The notes below the pieces were generated by a model. That model saw only the letters and a list, made by a program, of their open reading frames with translations, was not told the origin of the DNA and made no database searches. A DNA stretch of 7,232 nt from DASPXY01 sp038227745 (GTDB taxonomy: Bacteria > Planctomycetota > Planctomycetia > Gemmatales > Gemmataceae): contig JBBRPS010000535.1 in the NCBI GenBank assembly GCA_038227745.1, forward strand, positions 1-7,232, written 5' to 3'. Position 1 is the first letter of the stretch. The number at the start of each line of letters is the position of its first letter. This document shows, piece after piece, positions 1 through 4,549 of the stretch. A program made the position numbers and the translations under genes.

Positions 1-10
1 CCCGCCCCCG

Positions 11-51
11 CACCCCCAACCCCTCTCCCCCTCGTACAGGGGCGAGGGGGG
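11..51. repeat. C/G-rich inverted repeat at the window edge
   Basis: A C-rich tract is followed by a perfect 8-bp inverted repeat: CCCCCTCG at 27-34 and CGAGGGGG at 43-50, with an 8-base loop. No gene covers it. From memory, similar CCCCTCTCCCC…GGGGAGGGG palindromes are scattered between genes in Gemmata-like genomes, but I could not check that here. It could act as a terminator for a gene left of the window. There is no T tract, so a dispersed intergenic repeat is equally possible. Confidence 0.55.
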
Positions 52-93
52 AAATCAGCACCTGCCGCTCGCCTAAGGCGGTGCGAAGTGCGC

Positions 94-121
94 TTGACAG
101 CCGGAGGTCGCGCGGGAGAAT
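94..121 (+). promoter_or_regulatory. Possible sigma70-type promoter for the VOC gene
   Basis: A perfect TTGACA (94-99) is followed after 16 bases by GAGAAT (116-121), which matches TATAAT at four of six positions. Transcription would begin near 128 and leave a leader of about 50 bases before the ATG at 179. The -35 box stands out in this GC-rich background, while the -10 box is only fair. Nothing else in 52-178 looks functional apart from the ribosome binding site. Confidence 0.45.
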
Positions 122-167
122 GAGCGTGTGTCCGGCCGCCGGGTGCAGGGCCTTTGTCACTCGATCC

Positions 168-174
168 AGGAGGG
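168..174 (+). promoter_or_regulatory. Ribosome binding site fixing the VOC start
   Basis: AGGAGGG lies four bases before the ATG at 179. This near-perfect Shine-Dalgarno match supports starting at 179 rather than at the in-frame GTG at 128, which has no such site and would add 17 residues unlike the family N-terminus. Confidence 0.8.
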
Positions 175-178
175 AGCG

Positions 179-553
179 ATGATCCGCGGCGTGCATACGA
201 TGTTCTACTCCGCGGAGCCCGAGGCGCTCCGCGCCTTTCTCCGCGACAAGCTGGGCTTGCCGCACACGGACGTGGGCGGCGGGTGGCTGATCTTCGACCT
301 GCCCGAGGCGGACATGGGCTGCCACCCCGCCGACGAGGGCGGCGCGCCGTCCGGCACCCACGACATCTCCTTCTACTGCGACGACATCGAGCGGACGGTC
401 GCCGAGCTGAAGGCGCTCGGCGTCGAGTTCACGGGTCCGGTCACCGACCAGGGGTACGGCCTCGTCACGCACTTCAAGATGCCCGGCGGCGTGGAGGTCC
501 AGCTGTACCAGCCGCGCTACTCGAAGGGGCCGCGCGAGGGGAAACGGGGATAG
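179..553 (+). CDS. VOC family protein (glyoxalase/bleomycin-resistance fold)
   Basis: This 124-residue protein belongs to the vicinal oxygen chelate superfamily, whose members use paired beta-alpha-beta-beta-beta modules to hold a metal or bind small ligands. The first module opens with GVHTMFYS (residues 4-11) and contains the helix EALRAFLRDKLGL and the strand GGWLIFDLPE. The second opens with GTHDISFYCDD (59-69), has the helix ERTVAELKALGVEF, and ends with GGVEVQLYQP (103-112). Candidate metal ligands are His6, His61 and Glu106. The usual fourth position near residue 40 is Asp or absent, so a catalytic metal site is plausible but not certain. Its length is typical of a single-chain subunit that dimerises. 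There is no signal peptide, so it should be cytoplasmic. The substrate cannot be read from the sequence. Neighbouring genes do not suggest a pathway. Confidence 0.9.
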   Translation: MIRGVHTMFYSAEPEALRAFLRDKLGLPHTDVGGGWLIFDLPEADMGCHPADEGGAPSGTHDISFYCDDIERTVAELKALGVEFTGPVTDQGYGLVTHFKMPGGVEVQLYQPRYSKGPREGKRG

Positions 554-626
554 GCTTGAGGCTGCGCGTGCCCCCGTGATCCGAAATCGCGCTCGGGCCG
601 GGGACCGAGCCGACGGAGATCACGTC

Positions 627-968
627 ATGGCACGGGAGTCCTTTGCGGTGTTCCTGCTGATGGCCTGCGTCGGACTGGGGCTCCCGGACGGCCCGCGGCA
701 ACCGAGCGCTCCGGGGGTCATTGAGGCGGTCCCGGACCCGGGCCGCGCCCGGCCCCTGGGCCGCTGGCCGAACGACGCTGACCTGGCAAGGCTGCGGTCG
801 GTCGAAGGCAGGGCGAAGGGCGTGATCCTCCAGGTCCTGGGGCACCCCTCCGGCGTGCAGTGCTGGCCCAACGGCGAGGAGGTCTGGGATTATCCCTGGT
901 GCGCGGCGTGCCGCGTCTGGATTCGCAACGGCGTCTGCACGGGCACGTTCTATAGCGCGGGGTTTTGA
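627..968 (+). CDS. Small exported protein with BamE/SmpA-like C-terminal half
   Basis: This is a 113-residue protein of unknown function. The ATG at 627 is chosen because GGAG (615-618) lies eight bases upstream and because it puts a hydrophobic export signal at the N-terminus. An upstream GTG at 576 would bury that signal. Residues 6-19 are hydrophobic and include LMAC (11-14), a possible lipobox with Cys14 as the lipidated residue; a conventional signal peptide is the alternative. Residues 20-50 are a Pro/Gly-rich linker. Residues 53-113 contain GVILQVLGHPSG (65-76), NGEEVWDYP (82-90) and CRVWIRNGVCTGTFYSAGF (95-113). This pattern resembles the two-helix plus three-strand BamE/SmpA/OmlA fold, in which a 'VLGxP…WxY…V.F..G' order recurs. 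Cysteines at 79, 92, 95 and 104 include a CxxC that could form disulfides outside the cytoplasm. The fold assignment is inference; that it is an exported small protein is better supported. Confidence 0.72.
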   Translation: MARESFAVFLLMACVGLGLPDGPRQPSAPGVIEAVPDPGRARPLGRWPNDADLARLRSVEGRAKGVILQVLGHPSGVQCWPNGEEVWDYPWCAACRVWIRNGVCTGTFYSAGF

Positions 969-1048
969 GCACGGCCCGGCAACCGCGACAGCCCCTGCGG
1001 CCAGTCCCGATCTGCGCGGCGGGGCGGTGCCGGGAGGAGGGTTCGGTC

Positions 1049-1690
1049 ATGGGAATGTTCTTCGGGTCCGTCACCTTCCCGGGGCAGGCGCCGGACCTGG
1101 CGCGCATCACCGCCGCGGTGACCGAACGCAGTGGGCTGGCGCTGGCGGTGGAGGAGTCGGGGGCGGACATCAAGGGCGGCCTCCACGACATGCACGCCCG
1201 CCTGGCGTTCGCCTGCGCCCCGCGTGAGCAGCTCGAACTGTACTCCTACCGACCCGGGGCGGTGAAAGCGTTTTCCGAGAGCGTTTTGGTGGACGTCCCG
1301 TTCCCCACCGCCCGATTCCTCCAGGGGATGAACGAGCTCGAGGGGGCGCAGACGGTCTACCTGCGGGCTTCCCTCGGGCTGGAGCCGACGCTGCTGGCGT
1401 TCACGCTCCTGGCCCTTGAGGCCCTGGGCGGCCGATTGGCTCACCCCTTCCCGGAGGACCTGCGGCGGCAGTACGGGGCCCCGGTCACTGTCGCCGACCT
1501 CGAGGAACGCCACCGGCAGCTGGGCAAACAGGCGCGGCTGGCGGCCGCGGTCGTGTTGCTGCTGCTGCCGGTGTTGATCCCGCTGTGGTGTTTGGGGTTC
1601 TGCCTGTTTCTGGTGATGCTGCCCTGGTACATCGGGAAAGCGTGTCAACTGTACCGCCGCTGCACGGAGGACCGCGGGAACTCGGCATGA
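1049..1690 (+). CDS. Hypothetical protein with C-terminal membrane anchor
   Basis: I do not recognise this 213-residue protein. GGAGGAGG (1033-1040) lies eight bases before the ATG at 1049. The in-frame GTG-type start at 965 would overlap the previous gene's stop and add 28 Arg/Pro-rich residues, so it is rejected. Residues 1-160 look like a soluble alpha/beta domain with no signal peptide. Residues 164-196 are strongly hydrophobic (AAAVVLLLLPVLIPLW followed by LGFCLFLVMLPWYIG), long enough for one extended membrane helix or a tight hairpin broken by Pro174 and Pro178. The tail after it carries Lys197, Arg203 and Arg204, consistent with a tail-anchored or inner-membrane protein whose N-terminal domain faces the cytoplasm. 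Its stop codon overlaps an ATG of the next reading frame (ATGA at 1687-1690), so the two genes may be cotranscribed. No enzyme motif was seen. Confidence 0.82.
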   Translation: MGMFFGSVTFPGQAPDLARITAAVTERSGLALAVEESGADIKGGLHDMHARLAFACAPREQLELYSYRPGAVKAFSESVLVDVPFPTARFLQGMNELEGAQTVYLRASLGLEPTLLAFTLLALEALGGRLAHPFPEDLRRQYGAPVTVADLEERHRQLGKQARLAAAVVLLLLPVLIPLWCLGFCLFLVMLPWYIGKACQLYRRCTEDRGNSA

Positions 1691-1761
1691 GAGTCATCGA
1701 ACTCGTTGCGCGTCGGGGAAAGAGCTTCTCCGCGCCTCCGGACCGGCGTACCATGCCGTGC

Positions 1762-2043
1762 ATGAGTTCCGAGACGTCTTCCCTTCACGACGCGGCCATC
1801 TGGGGGCGGGTGATCCAATTCGAGGGAGAACTTTCCGCGACGGCCGCCCGCGTCCTGCTCAAGCTCCGCTTCTCCCCCCGGGATCTGGACCGCATGCGCG
1901 AACTATCCCGCAAGGCCCGCACCGGCCATCTCGCCCCTGAGGAGCAGCAGGAAATCGACACCTACGAGCGCCTCGGCTGCCTTCTGGACATTCTCCACTC
2001 CAAGGCGCGGCGTGCCCTGGGGAAGCGGAAGACCGCCTCCTGA
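1762..2043 (+). CDS. Small helical protein of a recurrent planctomycete type
   Basis: This is a 93-residue, charged, probably all-helical cytoplasmic protein of unknown function. The order is a short N-terminus, GELSATAARVLLKLRFSPRD (22-41), RMRELSRKARTGHLAPEEQQ (44-63), then EIDTYERLGCLLDILHSKAR (64-83) and a basic tail. From memory, many short planctomycete proteins share this layout ('LS.E.AR.LL.LRFS..D..RM..L..KAR.G.LTPEE..E.D.Y……L.SKAR'), which is why I start at the ATG at 1762 (MSSETSS). Two earlier in-frame ATGs exist. The one at 1753 adds three residues. The one at 1687 overlaps the previous stop as ATGA, which would suit translational coupling, but its 25 extra residues look unlike the family. 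No Shine-Dalgarno is clear before 1762, so the start is uncertain. A strong hairpin begins 15 bases after the stop. Confidence 0.78.
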   Translation: MSSETSSLHDAAIWGRVIQFEGELSATAARVLLKLRFSPRDLDRMRELSRKARTGHLAPEEQQEIDTYERLGCLLDILHSKARRALGKRKTAS

Positions 2044-2057
2044 ATCCCATGGACGAA

Positions 2058-2099
2058 GACCTGGCGAACCTGGTGCGGCAGCGGCAGGTTCGCCAGGTC
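2058..2099. terminator. Perfect 15-bp inverted repeat between convergent genes
   Basis: GACCTGGCGAACCTG (2058-2072) is exactly inverted as CAGGTTCGCCAGGTC (2085-2099) around a 12-base loop. It lies 15 bases after the stop of the last plus-strand gene and about 120 bases beyond the stop of the last minus-strand gene, so it is well placed to end transcription from both sides. It has no T run on either strand, so classical intrinsic termination is not assured. A dispersed palindromic element is the alternative. Confidence 0.55.
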
Positions 2100-2126
2100 C
2101 ACGGGTGAGAGGGCCAGGTCGGCGGG

Positions 2127-2163
2127 GGAGTAGCCTCGTGCGGCATCTCACGGCTTGAGCGGA
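2127..2163. repeat. 37-bp direct repeat, copy 1 (duplicated end of one-blade WD40 gene)
   Basis: This is base-for-base identical to 2201-2237. Read on the minus strand, it holds the last codons of the one-blade WD40 gene (Pro-Leu-Lys-Pro), its TGA, and 21 bases beyond. Here, however, it is detached from the rest of the gene. Identity stops at both edges: G versus C before it, T versus G after it. The copies are separated by 37 bases, giving a 74-bp period. Confidence 0.93.
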
Positions 2164-2164
2164 T

Positions 2165-2200
2165 ATGAAAGTGTATGCTTTTGACGTGGACGAGACGCTC
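2165..2200 (+). pseudogene. Twelve-codon fragment of a HAD-type hydrolase start
   Basis: Starting at an ATG, the 36 bases encode MKVYAFDVDETL. DVDET matches motif I (DxDx[TV]) of the haloacid dehalogenase phosphatase superfamily, where the first Asp is the nucleophile, and a hydrophobic strand just before it at the very N-terminus is typical. After the twelfth codon the sequence switches abruptly into the second 37-bp repeat, which is the antisense of the WD40 gene's end. The reading frame then runs on to 3031, but that continuation is only the complement of the WD40 genes, and no further HAD motifs follow. I read this as a broken remnant, not a working gene. The match is short, so chance cannot be fully excluded. 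Confidence 0.6.
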
Positions 2201-2237
2201 GGAGTAGCCTCGTGCGGCATCTCACGGCTTGAGCGGA
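2201..2237. repeat. 37-bp direct repeat, copy 2 (in place at end of WD40 gene)
   Basis: This copy is identical to 2127-2163. It is in its natural setting: the minus strand carries the final codons and TGA stop (2222-2224) of the one-blade WD40 gene, followed by 21 downstream bases. It is therefore the likely source and 2127-2163 the duplicate. Confidence 0.93.
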
Positions 2238-2470
2238 GGCACGTCCCAGAGGTAGATGACGCCGTTGCCGCCGGCGGCGGCCAGCGTCTTGCCGTCTGGG
2301 GAGAAGGCGATCCACATCACCAGGTTCCCGGGGATCTTGAGCGTCGCCCGGGGTTGGGCAACCCCGCTGGCCGGGGCGCAGAGCATGGTGGCAGCACAGG
2401 CGCATGCCACAACAAGGCGATAGAGAGGACGGGGGCGCGGCTGGCTCCCGGTGGAGATTATCGTGAACAT
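2222..2470 (-). CDS. Secreted mini-protein with a single WD40 blade
   Basis: This is an 82-residue protein. The start at 2470 is supported by GGAGGA (2485-2480) nine bases upstream and gives a credible Sec signal peptide: basic residues Arg12, Arg14 and Arg18, then the core LVVACACAATMLCAPA, with cleavage likely after GVA (near residue 38). The mature part is only about 44 residues and contains one WD40 unit: WIAFSPDGKTLAAAGGNG (53-70), then VIYLWDVPPLKP (71-82). The first mature residues (AQPRATLKIPG) parallel those of its large neighbour (AQERAKLQLPAGG), and its last residues match the neighbour's propeller caps WDVPPFKP and WDVPKLKP. It therefore looks like a propeller protein collapsed from its first blade to its last. 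One blade cannot close a propeller. It may be a remnant, or it may pack with copies of itself or a partner. It starts 47 bp after the large WD40 gene with no obvious promoter, so cotranscription is likely. Confidence 0.75.
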   Translation of the reverse strand: MFTIISTGSQPRPRPLYRLVVACACAATMLCAPASGVAQPRATLKIPGNLVMWIAFSPDGKTLAAAGGNGVIYLWDVPPLKP

Positions 2471-2517
2471 GGCAAGCAATCCTCCGGAAAAGGTCGAGGC
2501 GGAGCGGCGGCAGCGGC

Positions 2518-4473
2518 TCAGGGCTTGAGCTTGGGCACGTCCCAAAAGCGAACGCTGCCGTGCCGGCCGCCGCTGGCGAGGAGACGGCCGTCGGGGGAGA
2601 AGGCCACGCTCAGGATTTTCGTCTGGCCCTGGAGCTCCACGAGCCGGCAGCCGGCAGCGACGTCCCAGAGCTGCATCCAGCCATTCCTGCCGGCAACCGC
2701 CAGGGTCTGGCCGTCGGGGGCAAAGGCTAGAGCGTGCAGGGCGCTTATGTGCAGGATCGGGTGTCGGTCCCCGTTCACCTCCAGCCGCCGGCGCTGCTGG
2801 CCCAGCGCGGCATCCCACAGCACCACGCCGTGCGCGCCCCGCTCCCTCTCATTGGCCGTGGCCAGCGTCTTGCTGTCGGGCGTCCAGGCCAGGCTCACGA
2901 CCGGATCGGCGGCCCCCTGGAGCCGCGCCCGCACCTTGCGCGTCGCCACATCCCAGAGGGCAACGCCGCCGTTCCGTGCGGCGCAGGCCAGGGTCTTGCC
3001 GTCGGGAGAGAAGGCCAGGACGGTTAGCTGACGTGCCTCGCCGCGCAGCTCGGCGAGCAGCTTGCCGCCAGCCGCGTCCCACAGGCGGATCGCATCGTCG
3101 CATTCGACCGTGGCGACGATCTTGCCGTCGGGGGCGAAGGCCACCCAGCGGCTCCCCGCCGCGCACCCTTCCAGCCGCGCGCGGACCTGGCGGGAGGCCA
3201 CGTCCCAGAGGCGGGCTGGCTCCTTGAGGGCGGTCGTGGCCAGGGTCTTGCCGTCGGGGGCGAAGGCCACGGCCGCCACCTCTGAGCGCGGGTCGCCCAG
3301 CGTTGCGATCTCCTTGTCCGTGCCAACGTCCCACAGCGTCACCGCGTGGCCCTTGCGGGGAAAAGCGGCTGTCTTGCTATCCGGAGAGAAGGCGAGGCAC
3401 GTGACCTCCGCCGCTGGGATCTCCGGGGTGGTCAGCCGGTGACGGGCCTCCGCCGCTCCGGGCTTAAACGGAGGCACGTCCCAGAGCAGGACGGTGCCGC
3501 TCCCGGAAGCCATCGCCAGCAGGCGGCCGTCGGGGGAGAACAGCATCCGTCCGCCCGACTTCCCCGTCCGGGACTCAAGCCGGCCTAGGCGCGCGCGCCC
3601 GGGCACGGACCACAATTGCACTCCGCCGTTGGTACTCACCGCGAAGACTTTACCGTCGGGGGAAAAGCAGGCAAGCCCCGTCACATATCGCTGGGTCGGG
3701 AGAATCTCCTTGCCGGCAGCCACGTCCCAGAAATGCCAGCACCGAGAGCCGATCTCAGGGGTAGATGGCAGCGCGGCCAGCAGGCGGCCGTCGCGGGAAA
3801 AGGTGAGCCGTTCCAGCCGCGCGTCCAACTTGAATTCCCCGCGCAGCTTGCCGGTCGGCAGCTCGAAGAGCTTCACATCGCCGCCACTACCCCCCAGCGC
3901 CACAAGCTTTCCGTCGGGCACGATGGCCGCAGCCTGGACGTCACGGGAATCCACGTTGAAGGAGGCAATCTCCTTGCGGGTCGTAAGGTCCCAGACCTTG
4001 GCGGTCTTGTTGGGATAGCCCTGCACCGTCACCAGGATGCGGCCGTCGGGAGATAGGGCGCGGTTGGCCCCCCCCCCCTCCAACAGGAACGACGAAGTTT
4101 CCTGCCCGCTCCCGACGTGCCACCGCCTCACCGCGGAGGGGAAACCGTCGCCTAGTTGCGTATGGATCGCTACCAGCGTGTTCCCATCGGGCGTGAAGGC
4201 CAGCTGCGTCACCGTCTGGCCGCGCGTTTGGAGGACATGACGGGGGCGGCCAGCGGCAACGTCCCAGATTACGAGACCTCCTCCCGTCTGCGAGGTAGCC
4301 AGGAGAAGGCCATCGGGCGAGAAGGCGAGTACTGCGAAAGCAGAGCCGCCCGCAGGCAGCTGGAGTTTCGCCCGCTCCTGGGCAACGGTGCTGCCCCCGA
4401 GGGTAAGCAGCAAGCCGAGGGAGACGGCCGTCACCGATCTGCTACTCATTGTCGAAACAGCGTGAGTCACCAT
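2518..4473 (-). CDS. Secreted 14-blade WD40 protein (two beta-propellers)
   Basis: This 651-residue protein was probably exported by Sec. The start at 4473 has AAGGAG nine bases upstream (4488-4483); the reading frame is open to 4569 but lacks a better start. Residues 10-31 (SSRSVTAVSLGLLLTLGGSTVA) form the signal peptide, with cleavage likely before Gln32. Fourteen WD40 units follow, each a '[LV]AF[ST]PDG.xLA…LWDV' block, at roughly residues 49, 91, 139, 183, 223, 269, 311, 360, 402, 444, 486, 528, 581 and 622. Unit 7 ends in WDVPPFKP (331-338), followed by a linker of about 16 residues. Unit 14 ends in WDVPKLKP at the C-terminus. The simplest reading is two seven-bladed propellers in tandem, each closed by the same cap. 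Units 2, 5 and 12 carry longer loops. WD40 propellers are binding scaffolds, and no catalytic domain is attached. The likely location is periplasmic or cell-surface; the partner is unknown. An 11-G run lies at residues 132-136. Confidence 0.95.
   Translation of the reverse strand: MVTHAVSTMSSRSVTAVSLGLLLTLGGSTVAQERAKLQLPAGGSAFAVLAFSPDGLLLATSQTGGGLVIWDVAAGRPRHVLQTRGQTVTQLAFTPDGNTLVAIHTQLGDGFPSAVRRWHVGSGQETSSFLLEGGGANRALSPDGRILVTVQGYPNKTAKVWDLTTRKEIASFNVDSRDVQAAAIVPDGKLVALGGSGGDVKLFELPTGKLRGEFKLDARLERLTFSRDGRLLAALPSTPEIGSRCWHFWDVAAGKEILPTQRYVTGLACFSPDGKVFAVSTNGGVQLWSVPGRARLGRLESRTGKSGGRMLFSPDGRLLAMASGSGTVLLWDVPPFKPGAAEARHRLTTPEIPAAEVTCLAFSPDSKTAAFPRKGHAVTLWDVGTDKEIATLGDPRSEVAAVAFAPDGKTLATTALKEPARLWDVASRQVRARLEGCAAGSRWVAFAPDGKIVATVECDDAIRLWDAAGGKLLAELRGEARQLTVLAFSPDGKTLACAARNGGVALWDVATRKVRARLQGAADPVVSLAWTPDSKTLATANERERGAHGVVLWDAALGQQRRRLEVNGDRHPILHISALHALAFAPDGQTLAVAGRNGWMQLWDVAAGCRLVELQGQTKILSVAFSPDGRLLASGGRHGSVRFWDVPKLKP
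4068..4078. repeat. 11-base C/G homopolymer inside the WD40 gene
   Basis: Eleven C on the plus strand (G in the coding strand) encode part of Glu-Gly-Gly-Gly-Ala in the loop between blades 2 and 3. The frame is intact in this sequence. A change of one base would end the protein early, before blade 3. Such tracts are prone to slippage in cells and also to sequencing error. Confidence 0.9.
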
Positions 4474-4482
4474 AATCTGTTG

Positions 4483-4488
4483 CTCCTT
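4483..4488 (-). promoter_or_regulatory. Ribosome binding site fixing the large WD40 start
   Basis: On the minus strand, AAGGAG sits nine bases before the ATG at 4473. The later in-frame ATG at 4449 has no such site. The Shine-Dalgarno begins only about six bases beyond the foot of the 4495-4537 hairpin, so that structure could influence its access. Confidence 0.7.
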
Positions 4489-4494
4489 CGCTGA

Positions 4495-4537
4495 GGACCG
4501 AGGGCGCCCACGCCTGTAGGTGGGCGCCCCTCGGTCC
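4495..4537 (-). terminator. Strong hairpin between beta-helix and WD40 genes
   Basis: GGACCGAGGGCGCCCAC (4495-4511) pairs with 4520-4537 over 17 base pairs, with a single bulged C and an 8-base loop. It begins 13 bases after the beta-helix stop codon and ends 22 bases before the WD40 start. It is GC-rich and very stable but lacks a T run, so it may terminate, attenuate, or protect the 3' end of the upstream message. No convincing promoter is visible in the remaining bases before 4473. Confidence 0.65.
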
Positions 4538-4549
4538 ACGGGGAAATCG

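Noticed and set aside
128..178. GTG start that would lengthen the VOC protein by 17 residues
   Set aside because: There is no ribosome binding site, while the ATG at 179 has AGGAGGG at ideal spacing and matches the usual family N-terminus.
556..584. Possible promoter (TTGAGG with a weak -10) between the VOC gene and exported-protein gene
   Set aside because: The -10 candidates match the consensus at too few positions to separate them from chance.
474..845. Minus-strand frame of 123 codons opposite the VOC gene and exported-protein gene
   Set aside because: It overlaps two better-supported genes and is Arg/Pro-rich shadow sequence without domain features or a ribosome binding site.
2049..2108. 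A 19-codon plus-strand frame (MDEDLANLVRQRQ…) covering the hairpin
   Set aside because: It has no ribosome binding site, and its sequence is dictated by the inverted repeat. There is no support for translation.
2127..2237. The two 37-bp repeats as a CRISPR unit or as target-site duplications of an insertion sequence
   Set aside because: There are only two copies, one being a gene end, with no further repeats or spacers. The 37-base insert has no transposase or inverted ends, and such duplications are far shorter.
2165..3031. Long plus-strand frame starting with the HAD-like peptide (288 codons)
   Set aside because: Only the first 12 codons look like a HAD protein. The rest is the exact complement of the WD40 genes and has no protein-family features.
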